DNA of 64,000 nucleotides, from positions 8,573,408-8,637,407 of the forward strand of contig JAJEKV010000062.1 of assembly GCA_021234155.1 (NCBI GenBank). Reading direction: 5' to 3'. The notes under the pieces were generated by a model. It was not told where the DNA came from. It saw nothing but the letters and a program-made list of their open reading frames with translations, and did no database searches. A program made the position numbers and the translations under genes. This DNA is from Isoetes taiwanensis (Eukaryota; Streptophyta; Lycopodiopsida; Isoetales; Isoetaceae). Positions 46,551 through 56,514 of the stretch are shown here, one piece after another (position 1 is the first letter of the stretch; the number at the start of each line of letters is the position of its first letter).

Positions 46551-46595
46551 ATAAGAAATTTATCGCGGCGGCCAAGGCCGCCGCAAACATTTCTT
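46551..46595. repeat. GC-rich palindrome repeat, copy C
   Basis: ATAAGAAATTTATCGCGGCG, then GCCAAGGCCGCCGCAAACAT and TTCT. The arms GCGGCGGCC and GGCCGCCGC match perfectly. TTAGTTC occurs just left (46543-46549) and again directly right of the unit (46594-46600), which may be a 7-bp target duplication. Confidence 0.75.
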
Positions 46596-46799
46596 TAGTT
46601 CAAACTCATGCAATTGAACCTAGTATTAAAGTCCCAACATTTGACAATGCAATGCTTGCTTAAAAAAAAAGAAGGCAAGTTCACAAGGGAACACATTCAT
46701 TGTTTACACAAAGAAAGTTAGAAGCAAATAACAATATCTAGATCAAACTAGGGATCGACTAGTTGCCAATTTATATGGTTTTAACAGAGAGTTCCTTTT

Positions 46800-47062
46800 G
46801 CCCCCGCCTGGCTGTCCGCTGACTAGGCACTACGGGGGTGGTGCATGACTGTATATATTGGGATGTTTCTGCATTTTATATGATTAGCACAGTTTGTCAG
46901 CAGGCTGATTGCTGCCACGGTTTTTCCCTCGAAAACCCTTCGGGGCGGGGGTTTTTTAATCCGGGCAGTAATCCGCTTGCTGCGTTTTTGTATTGGGTCC
47001 CATAGACCGATTGGTCTCCGTGGACGATAAAAGTACCTTCCTTCCTTCCTTCCTTCCTTCCT
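46800..47062 (+). mobile_element. LINE 3' tail with hairpin and (CCTT)n end
   Basis: Contains GGTTTTTCCCTCGAAAACCC, then TTCGGGGCGGGGGTTTTTTA, a stem formed by AAAACCC and GGGGTTTT. It ends with GATTGGTCTCCGTGGACGAT, AAAAGTA and (CCTT)n at 47035-47062. The whole run is collinear with 51517-51648, behind a LINE C-terminal coding region, so this is a 5'-truncated copy of that family. Confidence 0.75.
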
Positions 47063-48034
47063 TTTGAGCCCTTAGCTAAAGGGTTTAATCTCATAAAAGA
47101 GGGGTTCGCTATAGAAGAAGGGGACGATTTTGTGGACAACACACTTGGAGAAAATATTTACTTTATCAACACTTCACTTGTTGTTGAACAATAAAATGAA
47201 TTAAAAGATGCCACACATTTTGAGGGTTATAAACAATAAGAATGATACTATGTGCAACTGCAAATGAATCTTGAGGATTAAGAACAATAAGAATGAATCT
47301 TTGTACAACTGCAAATTACTCAATCTATAGCTTGGACATTTCAATTGACTAAGAATGCTCCACGCCATCCATGTCCAAAAGCCCTACGTGCTCGTGATGA
47401 CTTCATTGGCCAAGCTAAGCTCAATTTCATATCACGCATACCTCCAAAAGTTCCAGTAGCTACAATAATTACTTAGCTATGGTTTTGAAAATTGATATTA
47501 GAATATCATTTTGCATAGCAAATGGACTAATTTGCGTAGGTAATGTGGAGTTATGAAATCACACATTTTTAGCTTAAAAAAGCATATAGCTTCATGACGG
47601 CAAATGCGTACGATACATGATCATTGCTCCCTAGACCAGGCCCATCTCCAGGAGCCAAATTCCTAAATTTTTTAGAATTATACAGCTCAAGTTTACTCAA
47701 GTTAGTTAATATACTTATACAATGTGGATACACCTATGCCTCAGATGGTGCACTACTTTAGATCGGATGCTTCACTTCGTCTAAGAGTCTAATAGCATTA
47801 TCTCAATGGTATCCAAACAATTTAGATCAAATACTTCAGTTCCTCTAGGAGCCCAATAGCATTATCTCAATGGTATCCCAACAAGTTTGAATACAAAAGC
47901 AACAAACAACAACTCCAAACATAAACAACAAGGAGCAAAAACGAATCACCAAAAGCGTACGGTCCAATGCAACAAATTTTCCATCTCTTTTCAAAATACC
48001 CGAGTCTTTCTAATTCTTGCTACTACAATCCATT
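47063..48034. other. Non-coding stretch with a short duplication
   Basis: A ~70-bp tandem duplication near 47755-47885 shares TTAGATC(G/A)(G/A)AT, TAATAGCATTATCTCAATGG and TATCC(A/C)AACAA. No gene supported. Confidence 0.35.
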
Positions 48035-48655
48035 TCTAATAGTTTGCAGGACGAATTTGATTGGCCTCTCTTCAGGACCAGCTTTTGGGCTGTACTCAGA
48101 AGCCTTGATTCGCCCAGGTTTGCCCTCGTCTTCCCAAATCCAGTTCCTAAGAACGAAATTCGGCCCTTTCCATGTATTTTTGGCATGATCTGGCCTATGT
48201 TTCATGGATTTCTAATAGCGTGCATTTGGGCTTTCATCTGCCTCAGTTCTGGGCTGGCATCTGGCCTCTATCCAGAAGCCTTGATTTACCCAAATTTGCC
48301 ATTGTCTTCCCAAATCCGGTTGTTAGCAACCACATTCGGTCCTTTCCATGCAATTTGAGCATGACCTAACCTGTGTTTCATGGATTTCTAATAAGCTCCA
48401 AGTTGGATTTGATCTGCCTCAGTTCTGGGACCTAGAAACATTTATTCACTTTAATCTGCCCTTGTCTTCCCAAATCCGATTGTTAGCAAGAAAATTTGCC
48501 CCTTATCATGCATTTTAGGCATGATCTAGCTTGTGTTTCATGGATTTTAGTCAGGTCGGATTTGCTCTATCCAGAAGCTTTGATTTACTCAAGTTTGCCT
48601 TTGGTCGTTGGCTTCTCTAATCTTCCCAAATCAGGCTACTAGCAAACAAAATCGT
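48035..48655. repeat. Satellite-like repeat, about four units of 160-180 bp
   Basis: CTTGATT(C/T)(G/A)CCCA followed by TTTGCC and CGTCTTCCCAAATCC recurs at about 48101, 48281, 48443 and 48580. The linking blocks GGCATGATCT, TGTTTCATGGATTTCTAAT and CATCTGCCTCAGTTCTGGG also repeat. The unit length resembles plant satellite monomers, but only four degenerate copies are present. Confidence 0.75.
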
Positions 48656-49205
48656 CAGTCTATCACGGTAGTTAAAGAAAGCTATTTATGCATGTCACAA
48701 CCCATTCCAAAGCTGCCAACTATTGCACAGATGTCTCCGTAGCAGACCAAGAAACGTGTCGCTCTTTGGATTCAACCTTATCCGTTATCTCTGGTTTACC
48801 TGTTGTCGATTATTCCATGGTCGTGACAGAGAAGCAGGCCTCTAGCTTTTGCGCGACCAAAGATTCCTCCCGCCAATAATTACATATGTTAGATACTATC
48901 CTACATGTATTTTTCATTGTTTGATTTCCCTTTAAGTGGGTTGCACACAATAAGCACTTCCTTCCGTGATGATTTTTGCTATTTCACTTTAAAACTCGAC
49001 ATCACCATCCCAATTGCACTATTATATCTTCATCCATATTACATCAAGAATCACTATATAAATAGATCCCACTTGTGTTCCCTCTTGTGTTTAAATCTAT
49101 ATCTACCAAAGTGTAAACAGTATCTTGGATGAACATACATGAGCAGGCCCGTATGACCAACATCAGTAGACACCCAATTATGTGTATTTGCACCATAAGT
49201 TTATG
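48656..49205. other. Non-coding stretch
   Basis: No supported gene. A small direct repeat (TATGTGTATTTGCACCA) at 49180-49220 marks the 5' edge of the DUF7869-like frame. Confidence 0.35.
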
Positions 49206-49209
49206 TGTA

Positions 49210-50512
49210 TTTGCACCAAAAGTTACCAAAGGCAGATAAAGGAGCTCATGTCCAAGGTGTCGAAAGAAACAAGGACTTGGGATGACTTCCCTTTAGGTGA
49301 AAAACAACTGCCAGAGGAGTTATGTGTTCAATTGGACAACTGTTGGAAAGAAAACAAGAATAGATGGATGTTTGGGGCAATGTCATACTTGACAGCAATG
49401 GGAGTATTCAAGATTGTGAAGGTGGGGTTCATGATGGTTGGGCATACGCATGATGATATAGATGCATTCTTTGGAACTTTCTCTACCAAGCTCAAGAGAG
49501 AAAACGTGACTAGTCTCCCTGAACTGATGGATGTGTTTGAGAGCTGCATTGACCCCAACCCAATGGCTTTCTTGATGGATGAGGTTGTAGACTGGAAATC
49601 ATTTGTCGAGGGGTACTCGCTAGATGGTAAGGATCAGCTGACAGGACACACAAAGTCACTTCAGTTCAAGTTTTGGGTAATACCGATCATGCAATATAAG
49701 TGGAGATCAGGTGACAAGTTGTGGATGCCTGTACAAGGAATCGAGCTGTGGCAAAGGGGGGCTACAGGTGAAGTTCTTATTCCTAGAGGGCAGCCAAAAC
49801 CACTTCCTCCCTTCAAGACTGTTAAAGACTCTAGCCAACTAGTGAAGGGCATTAAGGATTATATAACGCACTGGGATGATGCTCGAAATGGAAAGCACAC
49901 CTCCACTCTGAAGAAAAATCACATGGACTTCCTCATCAATTATTGGGAGAAAGTTGTGACATGCTTAGAAATAGAACAGCCATGCGGGGGGGAACTGAGA
50001 GACGGGTTCTTACCAGAGTCTAGATGGGAGGGTTCTCATGGAGCAAGCACATCTAAGAAAGTTGACTTGGGCCCTAACAATGGCTCCAAGTGGTTTGTGG
50101 GAAGCAAGACCTCAAAGACGAAGTGGTTTGATCTTCCTAAGTGGGATCCTTTTGAGGACATCAAGGAAGGATACATTGTGCTAGTAAGACCTGACGATGA
50201 GGATTGTCCAATTTGGTTAGGGGTGGCACTCTTTGATGTTACCACCACCATGTCTGATGGAGATGAGCTGCGTCTTGGATTCCAGATTCAATATTGGGAG
50301 CCCGTTGGAAGGCACAAGAGGGAAAACTTGAAGGAGCAAAAAGAAGTGGAGGACAAATCATGCTGATTTTCAAAGGAGGGAGTTGGTGGAGTGTGTGGTA
50401 TGGTCATATCCAAGTTGTCACATTTCAAAGGACAAGACCCACAAGATCCCCAGAAGGGAGATGGAAAAAGCCATGAGCAACCTCCATGCTATAGCACTGT
50501 ATGAGGGTAGAT
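49210..50512 (+). pseudogene. DUF7869-like (transposase-fold) protein, 5'-truncated, one frameshift
   Basis: The long frame carries VQLDNCWKENKNRWMFGAMS, then GFMMVGHTHDDIDAFFGTFS and TKLKRENVTSLPELMDVFES. This is the LDN..ENKN ... VGHTH.DID pattern of DUF7869 proteins, which are widespread in non-flowering plants and animals and probably adopt an RNase-H-like transposase fold. The C-terminal half reads PKWDPFEDIKEGYIVLVRPD and FQIQYWEPVGRHK. The main frame stops at 50366, but a one-base shift inside the A-rich run at about 50336-50345 restores KKWRTNHADFQRRELVECVV and THKIPRREMEKAMSNL, ending with TAA at 50512. The N-terminal part of the family is missing. The remaining frame is intact over nearly 390 codons, so decay is recent or the gene is under some selection. 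Confidence 0.75.
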
Positions 50513-51145
50513 AAAATTGAAAAGCTTGAACACTTTCTCAACTCGTGGCTTGTAAGATTTATGAGGAAAATAAGTGACCCAGTTCTTGATGTATGATGTG
50601 TAATTCTATACGTGCATTCAATTCAATAATTTTTTTTTTTAGTATGAGTTCTATTTTCAGTCTGAGACCCAAACGTCAGGATCTGACCCACTTTAATTGA
50701 ATGCGACTTAAGCATATTTTGTAGTTTTTTCCTTTATTTTACTACTCATGTGAGAATTATTTGACGTAGAGAAAGTGAGATCTGCATTATCATAAATAGT
50801 TTGCATTGTAATCTCCATGGGGTGTGACATAGGATCAAGCTGAATAATGCTTTCTTCCCCATTTAGTATTGGTGGTGAAGATGCTGAAATATCCTGTTGA
50901 AAAGTAATGAAGTCTATTAGCATCTGTAAATTTGGACCATAGCAAAAACTAGAAACTTTATGTTCTGTGGCATTTTTAAGCTGCTTGAGTAATTTGTTAG
51001 TGACTATATCAGCTCAAGAAAGTTTCTTTTGTTGATAAGCCAATATTACAACGTGAAACAATATTTGAGGTCATATCTTAAGGGTTTTTGAGGACTGAGT
51101 ATGAGCTTCTTTCTATAGGAATGATTATCATGCACACAAGCTTAT
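50513..51145. other. 3' flank of the DUF7869-like gene
   Basis: AT-rich. A poly-T run lies near 50630. The minus-strand frame at 50708-50923 has no recognisable domain. Confidence 0.35.
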
Positions 51146-51648
51146 TTGCTTGCTTCATTGTCCAGGAACAAGCTTGTAACTATTGCATCAATTCGCACGG
51201 GGTCCCACAGGCTACGGATTGAGACAGGTAGATGGGAGCAACCGCAATTGCCGCGAGAAGCGAGACTATGTGCCTGTTGCCAATTACAGGTTATTGAAGA
51301 TGAAAGCCATACTCTTCTGAGTTGCCCTGCTTTTGAGATAGTCCGGAATCATTTTTCGACCTTAGCATTCCATTCCACGCTTCCACAACTTCTCAGCGCA
51401 CCATCTGTGCATGACTTGGCATTATACATACTTGAGGTTCTAGATAAACGTCTGCAATTACTGAGCCCTCAGTAGTCATTATTTAAGCTTGTCTAGTATC
51501 ATCATTACTGCAAAGGTTTTTCCCTTGAAAACCTTTCGAGGCAGGGGTTTTTTAATCCTAGTAGTAATGATTGTACTAGCCCATTGTATGGGTCCCATGA
51601 CCTATTGGTTTCCGTGGACGTTAAAAAAACTATTCTATTCTATTCTAT
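51146..51648 (+). mobile_element. Non-L1-type LINE, 3' end: C-terminal zinc region plus 3' UTR
   Basis: Open to 51475. It reads IRTGSHRLRIETGRWEQPQL, then REARLCACCQLQVIEDESHT and LLSCPAFEIVRNHF. This is the C..C...EDE.H.L..C C-terminal motif of jockey/CR1/Tx1-like LINE proteins, different from the zf-RVT of plant L1s. The 3' UTR has the GGTTTTTCCCTTGAAAACCT hairpin and GGGTTTTTTAATCC, then TATTGGTTTCCGTGGACGTT and AAAAAAA, and closes with (CTATT)n at 51629-51648. It is truncated at the 5' side near 51160. Four other tails in the window share the 3' core. Confidence 0.75.
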
Positions 51649-52471
51649 AGGGCTGAACTAAATGTTCTATATGGAATTGCCCATTGAAAAATTTCTTGAC
51701 TCCATATTGCTCGTGATCTACTTTGCCAAGAATTGGCTGGTATGGTAAATACAATATAGCTAAATCTTGTTCAACAAGTTGTGGAGTGATTGTAATGGAA
51801 CCAGAAGCTATTGTGGATCTTGTTTATGTCTTAGGGTCATAATATTGTAAAAATTCTACCAGACAACCTCAACTGGTGTATGCTCAATAAAAGGAAGCAA
51901 TCCCATATTCAGTATATGTCTAGCTCCATGGTCAATTTTGGCAATAAAAAGACTTGGTAACTGGAAAACTTAATTGGAAACGTCTTGAGAATTTGGAGCA
52001 GATATGCTTTAGATGTGGAGTATAAGAAAGAACATGTTATTTTGCTTTGATTGTTAATTTATTGAAGGTTTAACAGTAACCAATGGTTCCAATGATAAGC
52101 TATTAGATGGCTTTACTAGCTTGGAAATTATAAGAATTTTCCGTTGATGCTGCCATGCCCGTTGTTTTAATTGATATCTTGTTCTAGCCTGCTTCATGTC
52201 AAATCTATGGTGTAAACAATGGTATTTGAAAGAACGATTGTTTCCTCATCCAAAGCACAAGATTAATTTGTGGAAAAATCCAATCTAGTACATGGTCCTA
52301 AAGTGATCATAAGGGTAAACTTTCATGCTTTTATCTGCCCACCAATTTTTAATCATGTGACCTGGTAGAGGAGTTAGAATGAGTTGTATTATATGCTTAT
52401 CTCGGCAAGTTTTTGCAGTTGTGCTTGGAAAGATTTAGTAAACACTATATCTTGCCATTCCCACATATAGA
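51649..52471. other. Retroelement-derived non-coding stretch
   Basis: No open frame. Position and composition suggest more of the Ty3-like relic to the right, but I cannot align it by eye. Confidence 0.3.
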
Positions 52472-52740
52472 TTAGCAACCTAGTTCCAGGACCAAGTTCA
52501 AAAGGGCATAGGGCCTATCATATAAAGAAACTTTATCACCGACAATAATTATGTTGACATGAACTATCTCTTGTTGTTCATATTTCTTTATCCTGCTGCC
52601 ATTAACTAAAGTTGGCAAATATTTTCCTTCTAAATCAAGAAGTTGAACATCTCCAGTTTCTAATATTTCTGCCACTATATAAGGTCAGATGTTGTTTAAA
52701 CCGAGAGTCATACAATAAAACTTGATCACGTGGCTTTTGC
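52472..52740 (-). pseudogene. Ty3/gypsy-like pol C-terminus (after integrase)
   Basis: The minus strand reads DQVLLYDSRFKQH, then, after a frame change, PYIVAEILETGDVQLLDLEG and KYLPTLVNGSRIKKYEQQE. This is the end of a Ty3-type polyprotein (GD.VLLYDSRFK ... GPY.V ... LEG ... VNG.RLK.Y), downstream of integrase. No reverse transcriptase, protease or LTRs are identifiable nearby, so it is an isolated relic. Confidence 0.65.
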
Positions 52741-53700
52741 CAAGCCTTTTAATATTCAAATATTATTTAATCATTTGTAGGCATGCACTGAGCACGCCGC
52801 CTTTTATAATGACTCCCATAAGGGTCATCATTCTTGGAATCGCCATCAGGCTCTTGAAGTTGTCTCCCAACTTGTACTTCAGTGTTCACATGTTCTGTCC
52901 CCGTATCATCTAATGGAACCAAAATGTTAAGGGAAAATCTCTCAAACTTTCCAAAACATGGACAATAAGCACTAATTAAGAGAACTGAAATGATTTACCA
53001 AGAGATCATCGGCAAAACTGTCCAGATCGTCTAAAGTTTCCAATGCGAGCATGATGAATGATCTAAGGCCTAATTGCAAATGGAAAACAATGAATTAATG
53101 CCAAGGAAGTATGCAATCATTGATTCATGAGATGAACATGGAACAAATAACAATAAAAGCTCTCAAATGGAAAGAGGCATTTCTATTGATCATAAGCCAG
53201 CATACAACAATCATAGCATAAATTCACGGCATTCACACATACCCAATTCTTGCTTTTATGCTCCTTAAATACTCTAAGAGTTGTAGCAGATCCCCTAGCA
53301 CACCAATTTGTTGAGGAGAACACAGATTCGAAAGCAAAGAAGGCAAAGATTCGAAGCAGTTTTTCCACGTTCGCCTCTGTTTGCCATTTTTCTTCTTTTA
53401 TAATTTTTAGGTTTTTGGTGAATTTTAGATTTTGTTATGTCTTTTCTTCATAACATAAGTAAATAAATTTTTCTAAATGATTCAACATGTGGCTTTTGCC
53501 AAGCCTTTTAATATACAAATATTATGTAATCATCTGTAGGCGTGGGCTGACCATGCCGCCTTTTATAATGACTCCTATAGAGTCATCATTCTCGAAATCG
53601 CCGCAGGCTCTTGAAGTTGTCTCCCAACTTGTTCTTCACTATTCACATGTTCTGTTCCCTTATCATAATGCCATGACACAATTGCACCAACCACAAACTT
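52715..53700. repeat. ~200-bp direct repeat pair
   Basis: About 52735-52925 and 53490-53680 share GTGGCTTTTGCCAAGCCTTT, GCCGCCTTTTATAATGACTC and GGCTCTTGAAGTTGTCTCCC. The first copy overlaps the Ty3-like relic. The spacing (about 755 bp) and lack of coding between them suggest duplicated retroelement sequence rather than LTRs. Confidence 0.65.
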
Positions 53701-53982
53701 CACGTAACACTAACGTGTCGACATGCCTTCTACAACACAAATTGCAACAAAAAAGAAGTTCTTGTATATGTAAAGTTTGAATTGGTGCAATTCTGAATTA
53801 TTAGCCACTGAGATCCTGCCACGTGGCTACATTCTTTTCTGGAATGTCTGGTTCAAAGCAATTCCAGTTTCTTACTTGCATTCTTGGATCATTACTTCCT
53901 TTCCAAAAATTTCACTTACATGCCAAGATTTTTACCTACATTCTGCATTTTGCCATACATTCTAATTTCTTGATTACTTTAC

Positions 53983-55063
53983 TGCGACTCGCATGAAACC
54001 AACAAAGCGCCGATAGATAGGCTTCTCATTCATCTCAGCAGATTTTCTACAATGGTGGACAGTGGATAGCCGCACACATGCGAACTACCCACGAAAAATA
54101 AAGGGAAAATCCAATTATATCATTTGGACCCCAAAAACAAATACAATGCTAATAGATGAGTGGCTGATGTACTGCTTAGAAAGCTTATCACCCGGGATTA
54201 AAAAACCCCGCCCTTTCGGGTTTTCGAGGAAAAACCCTAGTGATAAGCCTTCGGCAAGGGGCTTAGACAAACGAAAGGCATAGAATCGCTCCCAAAAACC
54301 CGCGCATGGAGAAGTCAAAACGGATGGCGCTCGCCAACCTGTACCTGCACATCACCAACAACAAACGAAAAACATACCAAAGAATAGCATCACTCAGTGG
54401 GTGGAAAAAAAGCATCACCCACCGGGTGGAAAAACATGATAAACAGAACTTGCACAAAATATAATAAACAAAGAAGGGGGGGAGGGTGGGTTCAAAGAGA
54501 ATAAGGTATCACTGGAGAGAAGACAGATAAAATGTCGATGAAGAACTCGCAATAAGTAGCAAACGCCTAACCCGATGAATGGCCCAAAACGATGCGATGC
54601 ATGCATGCGACGATGCGATGCATGCATCGACGCGACGCTAATGCATGCATGCTCGTCTTTGAGCAAGAATGCCGATTCGCCACGAATCGACGACATTCTT
54701 GCACCGCGATTCGCATGAAACCAACAAAGAGAATACCAAAGGACTTCCTTAACAAACTAGGATCGAGGGCTAAGGTCACAGGATGAAGGCTAAAGGCCGG
54801 AAGGACAGCAGGAAAGCAACGCCAAATTGGCCAAACCAGGCAGGAAGAAGCCCCTCCCCTGCCTGGAAACAAATCAAAGAGAATAAGGTACTGCTGAGAG
54901 AAGAGGAAGCGCCGATAAAATGTCGATGAAGAACTCTGCAATAAGTAGCAAACGCCCAACCTGATGAATGGCCCAAAATGCATGCGATGCATGCATGCGA
55001 CGCATGCAATGCATGCATGCTCGTCTTGAGCAAGAATGCCGATTCGCTACGCGAATCGACGAC
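53983..55063. mobile_element. Composite hairpin-ended element, copy 1, with 10-bp target duplication
   Basis: ATTACTTTAC flanks it at 53973-53982 and 55064-55073. It has two units, each starting TCGCATGAAACCAACAAA (53990, 54712) and ending in GCATGCATGC tracts and a hairpin (GCAAGAATG, CGATTCG ... CGAATCG). Both units share AATAAGGTA(T/C), AAATGTCGATGAAGAACTC and GATGAATGGCCCAAAA. Unit 1 also holds, on the minus strand, a segment matching the LINE-tail hairpin (GGTTTTTCCTCGAAAACCC, 54192-54236). No coding function. The long minus-strand frames are repeat-derived. The same element type occurs at 60181-61220. Confidence 0.7.
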
Positions 55064-56514
55064 ATTACTTTACAGAAGTCTATTTTACTAGCTGGAGAAT
55101 TGAACCCCGTTGAGATCATGCCTAGCAACAGATCGTGAAGAGGGGATTAAGATTGTGAAAAGGGCTATGGGATCCCCATGCGTGCTTCTGCGTCCAGAAT
55201 ACATGGCATAGAAAATTTGTTGGTTCTAGTATTTTTCACTGTACTAAATCGGCAGTAGAGGGGGGTAGAATTCGTTTGGGGGGAGGGGAGGGGGGAGGGG
55301 AGCAGATAATTCAAACTATCCTAGGAAAGACCATCATCAGAAAGCAAGGCTATGGCAAGATGAAAAGGAGTATGTCATTTAAAACTGCAAGCTCTTGCTA
55401 TGCTGCAAGAGATTTTTTTCTTGCAAGTGAAACCTAGAAGAACAGAAACGTCATTCAAGCCTTCTTCAGCAGGATAAGGCATTATTACATTTGCAGGTTC
55501 CTTCTTGAATCAGCAAGATGCCATAGCAAAAGATCAACGGTGGCATCGTCTTCTAGAGGCAAAGCACCATTGCCGGACCCATAGCTGACAGAAGGAGAAG
55601 CATCATTACCCACGGAAAGAGAAGGAAGAAATAACGAAAAAGTTACCTTTATACTGTCACATCATAATTGCACCAACTACAAACTTTGTGTAACAATAAC
55701 TTCCTTTTTGTTGCAATTCTGCTATGGGAGGCTTCACCTTTTCCCCTGGCAAAGGGGTCCGATTCTGGGGGCGGCAAGAGTCCTATGGTTTGATACCAAC
55801 CCTAAACTCTTACATATTGTTCAATCCAGCAGTTAAAAACATCCAGAAGTCATGATCGTGCCAGCAATTTGAAGCAACCCAAAGTATCAAATTGAGTTGT
55901 AAAATGGAAGGGGTCAAATCAGCATCTCTGAGGGCGGCTTTACAAAGAATTTGTTGCTGCTCGTACATTCGCCCATCAACAATTTTGATTTGTAGTTCAA
56001 TTTTTCTACCAATTCATGTGGTCAATTCAAAAGCCCGATGTTACTAAATAGACTTGGACAAAAAATCAACCAATAGATTGCCAAATGGAAAATACACCAT
56101 AATCTGTTTGATCCAGCACTAAGCTATGATTGGTAATGTCTTTTCGAAACCCCTTGTAATGAGAGAATGCGACATATCATATCTTAATAAACTGTTTTTA
56201 TTTCTATAACGGCACCTATTCGCTCAATTATAGAGAACCCAAGAGAAGAGGCTTTATCGACTACTTTCAATTCAAAGCTCAACAATGGTGTGAATATTAG
56301 CCTAAAAAACAATCAACCAAAATTGTATGAATCACCTTTCCTTCCCACCTATGCATTTGGCGAAAACCTAGTGGGAAATCCAGTTGGATGCTAACAATGA
56401 CAATGCATGTTTTGATTGATTTGTTGAAGTAGATCTGATCATGTCATAGGATATGTGCTTGTTACAGGCTCCTTCACAGATTTATGATATTAAAAGATCT
56501 TTTTGATAGATTTA
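55064..56514. other. Non-coding stretch with one G-rich tract
   Basis: Apart from 55277-55302 (GGGGGGAGGGGAGGGGGGAG), nothing gene-like is seen. The four G-runs could form a G-quadruplex on the plus strand. Confidence 0.4.

Noticed and set aside
54415-55128. Minus-strand frames of 84-141 codons as genes
   Set aside because: They run through duplicated element sequence and GCATGCATGC tracts, and repeat themselves in both composite copies.
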